From an uncultured Prevotellaceae bacterium (GTDB lineage Bacteria > Bacteroidota > Bacteroidia > Bacteroidales > Bacteroidaceae): a stretch of 64,000 nucleotides of DNA. The translations under genes and the position numbers were made by a program. Positions 38,071-47,184 of the stretch are shown here, one piece after another. The notes beneath the pieces are model-generated. The model did no database searches. It saw only the letters and a list, made by a program, of their open reading frames with translations, and had not been told where the DNA came from. The stretch is taken from NCBI GenBank assembly GCA_900316315.1, contig ONCK01000005.1:124001-188000 (forward strand), in the 5' to 3' direction. The stretch's first letter is position 1. Each line of letters begins with the position of its first letter.

Positions 38071-38904
38071 ATGGCAGCAAATCCGATGAAGTACAAATTG
38101 CATTACGGCAAGAAGCAATACCTCTACACTTTTCTCTCAATAGTGGCCGTGCTCTTCGTTGTCAGACTCTGCCATCCCGAGCTCACTCGGTCTCTGGACA
38201 AGCAGACAGCAGTCTCTCGCACCGCCAAGACGCCCCTGGACTCTGTTGCGGCCCATGCATTGATGACCGACTCCCTGCTCTCGTCTCCTTACGCCCTGCC
38301 CCGCGACCTCTCTACTCAGCCGTTGGGCCGGCGCCATCGCATCCTGAGTGTACCGGGATTTGAACGCACCTTCCCCGACCTCAACGACGTACAGATTGCC
38401 ACGGCACAGCGACTGGGCGTAAAGCCTGTGCAAAACCGCGATGTGGCGTCTCATGCCGACTACCATCAGCTCGTGTACATCGGCAACAGCCCCTACTACG
38501 ATCTCAAGCGCCTCGACCACAGTATACCCTACCTTGTACCCAGAGCGCAGATGCTCCTCAATCGTATAGCCCGCACCTTTGTCGACAGCCAGATGGTCAA
38601 GGGAGTCCACCCGTCCAAGATCATTGTCACCTCGCTCATGCGTAGCAAGGACGACGTCGCCCTCCTGCGTCGACGTAATCAGAATGCGACAGAAAACAGT
38701 TGCCACTGCTACGGCACCACCTTTGACGTCAGCTGGAGCAAGTTCCATGTCATCCAAGACCCTGACGGACCTCGCGTGAGGGAGACGCGCAATGATAGCC
38801 TCAAGTGGATACTTAGTGAGGTCTTGCGCGACCAACGTGAGGCCGGGCTCTGCTATGTCAAGTATGAGGTCAAGCAAGGCTGTTTCCACATCACCGTCAG
38901 GTAG
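38071..38904 (+). CDS. DUF5715-like protein with an M15-type peptidase signature
   Basis: A 277-residue protein with one N-terminal membrane anchor (YTFLSIVAVLFVV) and a periplasmic part. The C-terminal third contains VTSLMRSKDDVALLRRRNQN, then SCHCYGTTFDVSW and, near the end, GCFHITVR. These fit the Zn ligands of M15 D,D-/L,D-carboxypeptidases (His in S-x-H-x-x-G, Asp in the following F-D, and a C-terminal His). A peptidoglycan peptidase role is therefore likely but unproven. A second ATG at 38086 is possible. truA follows 75 bp later without its own promoter box. Confidence 0.7.
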   Translation: MAANPMKYKLHYGKKQYLYTFLSIVAVLFVVRLCHPELTRSLDKQTAVSRTAKTPLDSVAAHALMTDSLLSSPYALPRDLSTQPLGRRHRILSVPGFERTFPDLNDVQIATAQRLGVKPVQNRDVASHADYHQLVYIGNSPYYDLKRLDHSIPYLVPRAQMLLNRIARTFVDSQMVKGVHPSKIIVTSLMRSKDDVALLRRRNQNATENSCHCYGTTFDVSWSKFHVIQDPDGPRVRETRNDSLKWILSEVLRDQREAGLCYVKYEVKQGCFHITVR

Positions 38905-38979
38905 TCGGATAAGCCTGCCGCTCGACGCCACGTCCGGCCTGCCTACAGCTACTCCACTCTCATAAATAGTCAATCACCC

Positions 38980-39729
38980 ATGCGATACTTCCTCTACTTC
39001 TCCTACGACGGTACAGACTACCACGGATGGCAACGCCAGCCCAATGCCATGAGTGTACAAGAGAAGATGGAGGATGTCTTGCAGCTCTACTTCGGGCACA
39101 AGGTCAATCTCGTCGCTGCAGGGCGCACCGATACCGGCGTACATGCCCGTCTGATGGTTGCCCACTTTGACATCGATCAAGACTTTGCGGCACAACAACT
39201 CATCTTTAAGCTTAATTGTCTTCTCCCAAGCGACATCTCAGTCTCGGACATCCGACCTGTGACGTCTGAGGGCCATGCACGATTTTCCGCCAAGGCACGT
39301 ACCTACCACTACTATCTCTCACTACGCAAAGACCCCTTCCGTCTGCGGTTCTCCTGCCGCTATTACCATTCGCTCGACTTTGATCTGATGAATGAGGGAG
39401 CCCGTCTGCTCATGCGCCATACAGACTTTGGCAGTTTCTGCAAAGCGGGCAGCGACAACAAGACCAATATCTGTCACATCACGCAGGCCGTCTGGACAGA
39501 GGTAGCGCCCGGCTTGTGGCGATTTAGTATCACAGCAGACCGCTTCCTCCGCAATATGGTCCGCGCCATCGTGGGCACGCTCATCGAGGTCGGCAAGGGG
39601 CGTCTCACGCTCGAGCAGCTGGAGCAAGTCATCGCAGCCGGCGACCGCCGAGTCGGGGGCGAGTCCATGCCCGCCTGCGGCCTCTCTCTCGTAGATATCG
39701 TCTACCCCGACGATATCTTTATCCAGTGA
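38980..39729 (+). CDS. truA: tRNA pseudouridine synthase A
   Basis: Makes pseudouridine at positions 38-40 of the tRNA anticodon arm. The 249-residue protein has FSYDGTDYHGWQ at the start, the catalytic aspartate in AGRTDTGVHA (Asp51), and RFLRNMVRAIVGTL in the C-terminal half. Length and motifs are normal. Probably in one transcript with the upstream M15-like gene. Confidence 0.97.
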   Translation: MRYFLYFSYDGTDYHGWQRQPNAMSVQEKMEDVLQLYFGHKVNLVAAGRTDTGVHARLMVAHFDIDQDFAAQQLIFKLNCLLPSDISVSDIRPVTSEGHARFSAKARTYHYYLSLRKDPFRLRFSCRYYHSLDFDLMNEGARLLMRHTDFGSFCKAGSDNKTNICHITQAVWTEVAPGLWRFSITADRFLRNMVRAIVGTLIEVGKGRLTLEQLEQVIAAGDRRVGGESMPACGLSLVDIVYPDDIFIQ

Positions 39730-39917
39730 CCGCTTCCCCGTTTCGCATCACTTCCGAGACGCTGAGTCCCTGCGACTGTTCCCGTTCCATCAGGGAGAAA
39801 GGCGGTCTCCGGTCTATCCATCCTCTTCTGATTCTTTTGCAAAGCCTCGTATGCCGGCGCTTGAGTGAGACAACAGATAATTTCATTTCCTCCTTCATCC
39901 ATTACCCCGCTTATTCG

Positions 39918-39925
39918 TAACTTTG
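39918..39925 (+). promoter_or_regulatory. -7 promoter box upstream of the DMT transporter gene
   Basis: TAACTTTG, 122 bp before the transporter ATG. The long leader holds a 24-codon open frame (39945-40019). Otherwise the 318-bp gap from truA shows no gene. Confidence 0.55.
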
Positions 39926-40047
39926 CATCCGAAATCTACCGTCCATGAAGCGCCTCCGGATACTCTACAGGCTATATCGGCCTTGCTCCATCCGTCCCAC
40001 GCAGGTCAGGCAGACTTAGTCAAAGACTCTAAAAGGCATCTATATCC

Positions 40048-40968
40048 ATGTGGCTCGTACTTGCTTTTTGCTCGGCAGCACTGCTGGGACTCTACGACGT
40101 GTGCAAGAAGACGTCGCTCCAAGCCAATCCTGTCATTCCCGTACTTACCCTCAACACGCTCTTTTGCACGCTGATCTTCCTGCCGATGATCATCGGTTCC
40201 GCACTGGGCTGCATCAGCCAAGGTGCCCTGCTGTATGTCCCTCATCTCGACGCAGCCGCCCACGGCCTCATCTTGCTCAAAGCCCTCTTGGTACTGAGTT
40301 CATGGATGCTGGGCTACATTGGCATCAAGTACCTGCCCATCACGATTGTCGGGCCCATCAATGCGACCCGGCCGGTGATGGTGCTGATTGGAGCCGTGCT
40401 CATCTTTGGCGAGCGCCTTAATCTCTGGCAATGGGCCGGTGTGGCAGTAGCCATTCTCTCCTTCTTCCTGCTCAGCAAGACGGGTCGCAAGGAGGGTATC
40501 CGATTTGGGCACAACAAATGGATTGCCTGTATCGTGCTGGCTGCCGTCCTTGGCGCCATGAGCGGCCTCTACGACAAATACCTGCTTGCCCCGGCCGATG
40601 CAGGCGGCGTGGGCCTTGACAAGATGGCCGTCCAGTCGTGGTACAATCTGTACCAGCTTATTCTGATGACGCTCGTACTCCTCCTCTACTGGATACCGCG
40701 ACGCGACAGAGAGACGCCCTTCAGCTGGCGATGGACCATCATCGGCATCAGTGTGGCCCTGAGCGCAGCCGACTTCCTCTATTTCTACGCTCTAAGCATG
40801 CCCGACGCCATGATCTCCATTGTATCAATGGTCAGACGAGCCAGCGTGCTGGTCAGCTTCACCGTAGGCGCTATCGTGTTTCGGGAGCACCATCTCAAGG
40901 CCAAAGCCGTGGACCTCGCCCTCGTACTGCTGAGCATGATCCTCCTGGCTATAGGCAGCCAGGCCTGA
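40048..40968 (+). CDS. EamA/DMT-family transporter
   Basis: A 306-residue inner-membrane protein with about ten hydrophobic segments in two EamA repeats (around 1-140 and 150-305). Typical elements are IKYLPITIVGPINATRPVMV in the first half and MPDAMISIVSMVRRASVLV in the second. Members export amino acids, metabolites or drugs; the substrate here is unknown. A lipoprotein gene follows after 22 bp and a lysozyme gene after that, likely one transcript. Confidence 0.85.
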   Translation: MWLVLAFCSAALLGLYDVCKKTSLQANPVIPVLTLNTLFCTLIFLPMIIGSALGCISQGALLYVPHLDAAAHGLILLKALLVLSSWMLGYIGIKYLPITIVGPINATRPVMVLIGAVLIFGERLNLWQWAGVAVAILSFFLLSKTGRKEGIRFGHNKWIACIVLAAVLGAMSGLYDKYLLAPADAGGVGLDKMAVQSWYNLYQLILMTLVLLLYWIPRRDRETPFSWRWTIIGISVALSAADFLYFYALSMPDAMISIVSMVRRASVLVSFTVGAIVFREHHLKAKAVDLALVLLSMILLAIGSQA

Positions 40969-40990
40969 TATCGACATTACACTATACCCT

Positions 40991-41458
40991 ATGTACCGAT
41001 ATATCCTCTTATCCGCCACTTCCATCATCCTAGGCTGTACGCTGCTGTTGGCCAGCTGTCGGAACGAGAACAGTCGTGATGCCGCCAGACAGTCCGCTGA
41101 GAGGCTGCAACAACAGCTCGACCAACAGGCGGACCTCAAGGGAGCCAAGATCTATGAGCTTCTCTCCGCCACAGCCGTCAAGCAGGGACATAAATATGAG
41201 ACGACAGAGTATGTAGCTCCGCCCCTCCGAGTTGCCGACCGCGGCGACTCGGTCCTAGTCAGCATGGGACGCAACCGCGTCACCCTCCTGCGCCGTCCCA
41301 ATCAGGCCGGCGTGTGGCAGGGCGGCTTGATTGGCCAGAAGCTACAGGCCCGCTTCTATGCCTACCGCACAGACAGTCTGCGAGGTTTTGACTCCATCGT
41401 CGTACATGCCCTGATCGACGACGGCAGTCTGGTCATGCGCTTCGTGCCGCAATCCTAA
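40991..41458 (+). CDS. Lipoprotein of unknown function
   Basis: A 155-residue predicted lipoprotein: hydrophobic lead and lipobox LLASC (Cys about 23), then a charged helix rich in Q, R and D (SAERLQQQLDQQADLKG) and a beta-rich domain. I recognise no family. It sits between a DMT transporter gene and a GH25 lysozyme gene (7 bp to the next start), so it may assist the envelope enzyme. Function not assigned. Confidence 0.65.
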   Translation: MYRYILLSATSIILGCTLLLASCRNENSRDAARQSAERLQQQLDQQADLKGAKIYELLSATAVKQGHKYETTEYVAPPLRVADRGDSVLVSMGRNRVTLLRRPNQAGVWQGGLIGQKLQARFYAYRTDSLRGFDSIVVHALIDDGSLVMRFVPQS

Positions 41459-41465
41459 TAAATCC

Positions 41466-42311
41466 ATGGTCACTTCCAGCCGTCGCAGATACAAGGTGCG
41501 CCGCCCCTGTCGCAGGAGCCGTCGCCGCAAGAGCGCTTTCCCGTTTCGAGAGGCCGTCTTATGGATACTTGGAGCCGCCGTGGCCGTTGTCATGATCGCC
41601 GTCACCTGTCACCATCGTGCGGACCAGCGCAGCCATGACGGTCAGGGCGACTACTCGGCCGGCGACTACGAGGTACACGGCATCGACGTGTCTCATCATC
41701 AGGGCAAGGTGGACTGGGGCAAGGTGAGCCGCGCGACCCTGCACGGCAAGTCCATCCGTTTTGCCTTCGCCAAGTGCACAGAGGGCCGTACTCGGCAAGA
41801 TGCCAACTACGACTTCAACCGTATTGCAACGCGGCATCACGGCCTGCTCTTCGGCGCTTACCACTATTTCGTACCGGGCCGCAGCGCCGAGGACCAAGCC
41901 ACCAATTTCATCAAGCATGCCCACCTGCACAAGGGCGACCTGCCGCCCGTGCTCGACGTAGAGCGAAGCGGCCACCTCTCTCCCGCAGAGCTCAGTCACG
42001 AAGTCAAGCGATGGCTCAAGCTCGTCGGCGACCACTATGACTGCATCCCGATGGTCTATACCTATCATGACTTCATGCAGAAGCGCCTTGTGCGCGACAG
42101 CCTCAAGGACTATCCCTTCTGGAAGGCGCTCTATCTGGATGACGGCCGCATCCGAGGCAACGACTGGGCCTTCTGCCAGTACACACGTCACGGCCACGTC
42201 GCCGGCATCCGCGACGGAGTCAACGACTATGTGGACCTCAACGTATTTGCCGGCACGCCAGAAGACCTCAAAGCTCTCACGCTCGGCGCAGGAGTGCCGC
42301 CGAGCCACTGA
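41466..42311 (+). CDS. GH25 lysozyme (membrane-anchored muramidase)
   Basis: Cuts the beta-1,4 bond between MurNAc and GlcNAc in peptidoglycan. The 281-residue protein has a very basic cytoplasmic start (about 12 Arg/Lys in 22 residues), one membrane segment (30-48), then a GH25 domain. The catalytic acids are in GIDVSHHQG (Asp74) and PPVLDVERSG (Asp164, Glu166); GAYHYF and DLNVF complete the pattern. FAKCTEG replaces the usual K-A-T-E-G with a cysteine. It starts 7 bp after the lipoprotein gene. Confidence 0.9.
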   Translation: MVTSSRRRYKVRRPCRRSRRRKSAFPFREAVLWILGAAVAVVMIAVTCHHRADQRSHDGQGDYSAGDYEVHGIDVSHHQGKVDWGKVSRATLHGKSIRFAFAKCTEGRTRQDANYDFNRIATRHHGLLFGAYHYFVPGRSAEDQATNFIKHAHLHKGDLPPVLDVERSGHLSPAELSHEVKRWLKLVGDHYDCIPMVYTYHDFMQKRLVRDSLKDYPFWKALYLDDGRIRGNDWAFCQYTRHGHVAGIRDGVNDYVDLNVFAGTPEDLKALTLGAGVPPSH

Positions 42312-42560
42312 CCATCCCTCTGTCACAAACCTCCTGCCCATCCTTCACCGAGGGCAACTCTACCAACAAGTCCCAAGAGAGGCCCGACGGACCATACGAC
42401 GCCCTGTCCTTCCCATCCCATCCGACGCGTATTCACATAATGTCAGTTCTACTATACATTAAGAGAGATAAGGGAGGAGAAAAAAACTATTTTGCTATAT
42501 ATCGGGGCGTATAAAAATAACATTTGTAGTCTTTTCATTAAATATTTGTCAATTCCTTCG
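42312..42560. other. Intergenic region upstream of the subtilisin gene
   Basis: The first half is pyrimidine-rich with no recognised element. The second half (about 42460-42550) is AT-rich with runs of A, resembling an upstream promoter region. No gene, and no dispersed repeat copy. Confidence 0.4.
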
Positions 42561-42568
42561 TACCTTTG
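42561..42568 (+). promoter_or_regulatory. -7 promoter box of the subtilisin gene
   Basis: TACCTTTG, 85 bp before the ATG at 42654. A TTTG lies 12 bp upstream, closer than the usual -33 spacing. The leader contains CAACAACAATAA-type unstructured sequence. Confidence 0.6.
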
Positions 42569-42653
42569 CATCAGATATTTAAGGCTGTCTATCCGGCCCA
42601 GCCAGTACCATAACTCTTTCAGCAACAACAATAACCCAGAAACACCTACGAAT

Positions 42654-44792
42654 ATGAAGAAAAAACTACTTTTTCTCTGTATCTTACTCTTTACCTTCGG
42701 CAGCGCTTCGGCCCAGTCCTCGGGCTATCAGGACAACCCCAAGTGCAACCCCCTCGTCAACGTCTTTCTGAAGCAGTACCATACCCGTGGTTTGTCTGCT
42801 GCCTCAAAGGCTTTTGCCCAGCACGGCATCACGCAGGGCCAGACCTCTGTCGTACTCTACTGCAACGACGAGGCGACCACCATGAATACTCTTGAATCCA
42901 TGGGCCTCCGTCCACGTGCCATCACCCCCACGATTGTCACCGTCACGCTGCCGGTTGATCAGATTGAGACCGTAGCCAATCTCGCGTCGGTCCGCAGACT
43001 GAACGGTATGCATCAGCACAATCTCAAGCTCAATCTCGCGCGCTCTGCCACCAAAGTCGATGCCGTACAAGCAGGTACCGATCTCGACACCCCCTATACC
43101 GGCAAGGGCGTCGTAGTCGGCATCATCGACCAGGGCATCCGCTTCGACCATCCCGCATTTCGCGTCACGACTGACTCTACACGCATCGTAGCCGCTTGGA
43201 ATCTGACCAACTCCGTCGCCGGCGACCCATCCTACAATTCCGCCAAAGTACTCGCACTCGCCGATGACGGACTTGACGAGACCCACGGCACTCATGTAGC
43301 CGGCATAGCCGCGAGCGGTAGCGCCATGGGCAGCGACACTTACTACGGCATGGCTCCCGAGGCCTCCATCGTCGCCGTCTCTTCATCCGACTTCTCCGAT
43401 GCTGACATCCTCAACGGTATCCAACTCGTCAAGAAGGTAGCCGCTCAGCGCCATGCCCCGTGGGTTGTCAACATGAGCATTGGTTCACTCCTCGACGCCC
43501 ACGATGGTTACGACGACACCAGCCTTCTACTCGACTCCATCGCTCAAGACGGCGGCATCTTCGTAGCCTCAGCCGGCAATGAGGGAGGCGACAATTACCA
43601 CGCCCAGCATACATTTACCGCCGACGGAGATACGGCATTTTTTGTCGTCAATGATAACGGCGCGTCCTACTATATGCTTAGTTTTGCAGGATCTGACAAC
43701 ACCAAGTTCAAGATTACGCCATACGTCTACAACCCTACGACCAAGGCCATCACCTCCATATCCTTCAGACTCCGCCTCTTGTACTATGAGAGCGCCGGTG
43801 AAGTCAACGAGGCTTCCGGCCGCTATAGCGCCATGGTTTATGCTCAGCCCAGTGGCCTACTTGATACCAACACGGGCTATATTGTCTTTGAGATTGTCGG
43901 AAAGGCTGGCCAGACCATCCATGCCTGGACCGACGGCAACACAGGAGCCTCCTTCTACAATAGCCCTACAGACAATCGTCTCGCTACCGCAGACGCCAGC
44001 TACACAGTCTGCTCGCCCAGCCTCTCCCGCTCGGCCATCAGTGTAGGCAGCTATGTCACACGCCGCAGCTGGACAGCGCTCGACGGCGGTACCTATAGCT
44101 ACACCAACAGTCCCCTTGTAGGCTCGCTTTCCTCCTTCTCCTCTGTAGGTCCCACTACCGATGCCGCACTCCTCAAACCCGAGGTATGTGCTCCCGGCCA
44201 AGGCATCATATCCTCCATCAAGAAGGTGGGAGACTACGCCCAGGATGCAGCCAGCGCCTATCTCATCAGCAAGCAGTCCCTCGGCGGCCAAGACTATTAC
44301 TACGCGATCATGCAGGGTACGAGTATGGCAAGCCCAGCTGCCGCCGGCATCATCGCCCTCTGGCTCCAGGCCAACCCCGATCTGACCCGCCAGCAAGTAC
44401 TCGACATCATCAAGGAAACATCCACCCCCTTCTCCGGACAGTCTCAGAGCACATGGGATCCGTCTTACGGCTACGGCAAGATAGATGCCTATGCCGGTCT
44501 CAAGAAGGCTCTCTCCCTGCCTACCGCCATCGCCACTGTCAAAAATAGTTCCACCCCACTCACCATCAAGAAGGGGGCTAGCCAGTGGAATATCCTCTTC
44601 AATAGCGACGAGAGCTTTGCCCGCCTATCACTGACCAGCCTCGACGGCCGCCAGTGCTACGCCAAGACGCTCACCAACGTACATCGCGGCCAGGAGGAGA
44701 TTGTCTCCTTCAGCGGCCTCACTCGCGGCGTCTACATCCTCAATGTCAAGACGCGCAATAGCAATGCTTCACGCAAGGTGATGGTAGACTAG
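42654..44792 (+). CDS. Secreted subtilisin-like serine protease (S8)
   Basis: A 712-residue exported peptidase with signal peptide MKKKLLFLCILLFTFGSASA. A propeptide-like region (about 22-135) precedes the S8 domain with the catalytic triad: Asp159 (GIIDQGIRFDHP), His211 (HGTHVAGIA) and Ser557 (GTSMASPAAAG). The Asn oxyanion stretch is ASAGNEGGD. A long insertion between His and Ser regions resembles the beta-sandwich of Bacteroidetes S8 proteases. The last 85 residues (LTSLDGRQCYAKTL ... GLTRGVYILNVKTRN ... KVMVD) look like a type IX secretion sorting domain. The upstream in-frame 54 residues lie across the promoter and are excluded. Confidence 0.93.
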   Translation: MKKKLLFLCILLFTFGSASAQSSGYQDNPKCNPLVNVFLKQYHTRGLSAASKAFAQHGITQGQTSVVLYCNDEATTMNTLESMGLRPRAITPTIVTVTLPVDQIETVANLASVRRLNGMHQHNLKLNLARSATKVDAVQAGTDLDTPYTGKGVVVGIIDQGIRFDHPAFRVTTDSTRIVAAWNLTNSVAGDPSYNSAKVLALADDGLDETHGTHVAGIAASGSAMGSDTYYGMAPEASIVAVSSSDFSDADILNGIQLVKKVAAQRHAPWVVNMSIGSLLDAHDGYDDTSLLLDSIAQDGGIFVASAGNEGGDNYHAQHTFTADGDTAFFVVNDNGASYYMLSFAGSDNTKFKITPYVYNPTTKAITSISFRLRLLYYESAGEVNEASGRYSAMVYAQPSGLLDTNTGYIVFEIVGKAGQTIHAWTDGNTGASFYNSPTDNRLATADASYTVCSPSLSRSAISVGSYVTRRSWTALDGGTYSYTNSPLVGSLSSFSSVGPTTDAALLKPEVCAPGQGIISSIKKVGDYAQDAASAYLISKQSLGGQDYYYAIMQGTSMASPAAAGIIALWLQANPDLTRQQVLDIIKETSTPFSGQSQSTWDPSYGYGKIDAYAGLKKALSLPTAIATVKNSSTPLTIKKGASQWNILFNSDESFARLSLTSLDGRQCYAKTLTNVHRGQEEIVSFSGLTRGVYILNVKTRNSNASRKVMVD

Positions 44793-44817
44793 TCTGCCTC
44801 CCTTCCGATATCATAGC

Positions 44818-44857
44818 CAAGAGGTCCGAGCCAGTACAAACTGGCCCGGACCTCTTG
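44818..44857 (+). terminator. Terminator of the subtilisin gene
   Basis: CAAGAGGTCCGAGCCAGT pairs with ACTGGCCCGGACCTCTTG (one mismatch) around a 4-nt loop, 26 bp after the stop. The T tract is poor (GCGTAATAAG), but the stem is very strong. Confidence 0.7.
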
Positions 44858-45267
44858 CGTAATAAGCCCTATACCATCGCCCGCAATCTGCCACTCTTTC
44901 TCTGTAGGACCTCATAGAGGATAAACATCTCGCTTGGGCATTTGGAGAAGCAGAACTCCTGGGCCTCTGCGGCCCATCCCAGACAGGCAAAGGAAGGCTT
45001 TATCCTCGTGTGCAAGGGAACGTCGAGGGGCCATCCAAAGCCCGTTGAAGATACCGACGGAGTCGAGACTCTATCACATGCCGCCAGAATCCAGCCTACA
45101 CGAAGCCTGACATACTCAGGCCTGTTCCCTCGCCCTTATCACCCCGCCCAGTTCCTGCTCATTGGCCAACAGCCTCGTCGATATCCATTGAAAAATTCAT
45201 ACATAGGGAAGGCATCGTCCGCGTATGGCCTTCTTCTCTGTATACTTCTCAAAGAGTAAAACGGCTC
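44858..45267. other. Intergenic region without a supported gene
   Basis: About 410 bp between the terminator and repeat copy C. A 105-codon plus-strand frame (44942-45259) lacks a promoter box, a start context and any recognisable domain, and is rejected. Nothing else seen. Confidence 0.4.
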
Positions 45268-45558
45268 ATTGTTTTTATATAATAAATTAGAGATTTTGCC
45301 CGATACAGGTACCGATGTAGTGATGACAAGTCGCCTTGTAAGCGCTACAAGGTCGGATGTAGGTTAAACTAGGTCGGACTTAGTTTAAACTAGAAGGCGA
45401 GTTGTTATCACTTGATAGCCAGCTAGTTACGAGGACGTCAAATCTTATTTGTAATTCGCTGTCTTTCAGTAAGTTATACAGGCTATTTGAGAGATTTTCC
45501 ATCTCTTCGACTTAGAGGACTATCTGAGGAATTCAATTCATTTTTTTATTATAAAAAA
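45268..45558 (+). repeat. Dispersed intergenic repeat, copy C
   Basis: About 291 bp, bounded by ATTGTTTTTATATAATAAAT and TTTTTTTATTATAAAAAA. The 76-bp core is 45328-45403: hairpin CCTTGTA/TACAAGG, tandem 21-bp units (one palindrome changed to AGGTTAAACT, one intact AGTTTAAACT), and GAAGGCGAGTT at the end. The preceding 60 bp closely match copy B, including a third diverged unit at 45307-45327. It lies between the convergent subtilisin and acyltransferase genes. Confidence 0.9.
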
Positions 45559-45809
45559 GTTTGTTCCTTTGGCCTCTCAGTGAAGCGGGCTTTTGTTTCG
45601 ACAGAATAAGCTTCCGTTGGGAGACTACCGGTGAAACGCAAAAAAAACACTGGTGAAGGAGTGACCGGGAGGGAGAGTCATCAAGCAGCCAGGAGGGTAA
45701 ACGGAGCCGCAAGGAGAGTCATCAGGATTTCATTCGCTTCCCTCTACTTCGTTCTTCGCCCAGGGCGCGTCGGTCGCGGAGTATAACTGTCGTCCGTCTG
45801 AGCCAGCGA

Positions 45810-46868
45810 CTACAGCGCCGGCAGCTTGGCCTTCAGCCGGTGATACAGCCGGTCGAGAGGCTCGTCTATCTGCCTCCACAGGGGAGCGCGCAGCCGATCG
45901 ATGAGGATACCGGCGATACAAAAGGCAATGACCAGACCCACCACTTCGGCGGAGAAAAGCCCGTGACCGGCATTGCCGTAGAGATATTTGACAGCCTTGC
46001 GAAACCACGGCATCACCTGCGGATGCATCTGGAGCAGGAAGATGCCAAAGGTGCTCCGCGCGATACTGTTGACCGTCTGGTTCTGGAAATGCAGCTTGGT
46101 GAAGTAGGCAAAAAAGCACACAGTACCGTAGAGTTGCAGTGGATTGTTGAGCGCAAAGAGGCTCATCTCGTAGGGATGGGGGATACGCCAGAGAGCAAGG
46201 GCTGTATTGACGGCTACATAAGCCAAGAAGTGAATCATATCCGTACGCCGGCTGCGTCGCATCAGATATCCGCCATGGAGTCTCAGATAGCGTCCGATGA
46301 GGTAGAGCAGTATCAGCGAAGGGAAGGAGTATCCGTCGAGAAACTCCTTGAGCCCGTGTGTCATCCATCCCAGATAGGTCGATGCAGCAAAGAGCAGCAG
46401 TGTGGCAAGCAGCAACTGGCGACGCGTAGCCGCGGCGCACCAGCTATTGAGTGCCGGAGCGAAGAGCATCAGCATGAGATAGGCGGGGATAAACCAGTTG
46501 TACTTGGTCAGTATCCGCAGAGCGTTGCCCCACATCTCGGGTTTGACGAGCGGCTGTCCGATGGCGAGCCCCACGATCCAGAGCCCCAGCAGGCAAAAGA
46601 GGGAGAAAAACAGCACATAAAACAGAAATGAGCTGACAGCCTTAAACCTCGGCTTGATACCAAAGTATCCAGAGATGAGGATGAAGAGGTTGACACCGAT
46701 GTAGCTGAAGCTCTGTACCGCAAATCTCACACCCGTCCATACCGGTTCGGCTTCAAAATTTGCCATCTTGGGACGCCCGAGCGAGAAGATATTGGCATGG
46801 GTGAGCACAATGAGAAACATGGCGACGATGCGCAAGAGCTCGATATTGGATTGTCGTTGCTTAGTCAT
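45810..46868 (-). CDS. Acyltransferase family 3 membrane protein
   Basis: A 352-residue polytopic protein of the acyltransferase 3 family with the usual opening SNIELLRIVAMFLIVLTHAN and about ten hydrophobic segments (for example YIGVNLFILISGYFG, WFIPAYLMLMLFAP). It probably decorates a surface sugar; the substrate is unknown. It is not closely similar to the pyrG-linked acyltransferase. The start is set at ATG 46868 because the longer frame begins within a TAACTTTG box. Monocistronic. Confidence 0.85.
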   Translation of the reverse strand: MTKQRQSNIELLRIVAMFLIVLTHANIFSLGRPKMANFEAEPVWTGVRFAVQSFSYIGVNLFILISGYFGIKPRFKAVSSFLFYVLFFSLFCLLGLWIVGLAIGQPLVKPEMWGNALRILTKYNWFIPAYLMLMLFAPALNSWCAAATRRQLLLATLLLFAASTYLGWMTHGLKEFLDGYSFPSLILLYLIGRYLRLHGGYLMRRSRRTDMIHFLAYVAVNTALALWRIPHPYEMSLFALNNPLQLYGTVCFFAYFTKLHFQNQTVNSIARSTFGIFLLQMHPQVMPWFRKAVKYLYGNAGHGLFSAEVVGLVIAFCIAGILIDRLRAPLWRQIDEPLDRLYHRLKAKLPAL

Positions 46869-46910
46869 GAGAAAGCTGTTGGTATCGGCCGTAGCCTTGG
46901 CTTGAGCCTG

Positions 46911-46918
46911 CAAAGTTA
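46911..46918 (-). promoter_or_regulatory. -7 promoter box of the acyltransferase gene
   Basis: TAACTTTG on the minus strand, 42 bp before the ATG. The rest of the roughly 316-bp divergent gap to 47185 shows no other gene. Confidence 0.55.
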
Positions 46919-47184
46919 AGGTTTTTTAGCATATAATTCCCTTCTCCGACCTTCCTTTTTTGATAGGGGAGCCCTCATGCCTCGCTGCGCCGTGTAAAAT
47001 TCCGGCTCGGAGGCTGGCAAATTACAAATAATTTTTACTTTTGCGGTCCAGGACATTTGCAGTATGAGCATCCCGCACAGCAACCAAAGACCTCTCCATT
47101 GTTCCACCGCGACATTCTCCTCCTGCTCTCCCCTGCTCGCTGTCTGACATTGCATTGACAATTTTTATCCATACATTTACTGAT

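Noticed and set aside
39923-40174. 83-codon plus-strand frame overlapping the start of the DMT transporter
   Set aside because: Overlaps the well-supported transporter in another frame and shows no domain.
44942-45259. 105-codon plus-strand frame after the subtilisin terminator
   Set aside because: Follows a strong terminator, has no TAnnTTTG box and no domain, and its composition looks like translated non-coding DNA.
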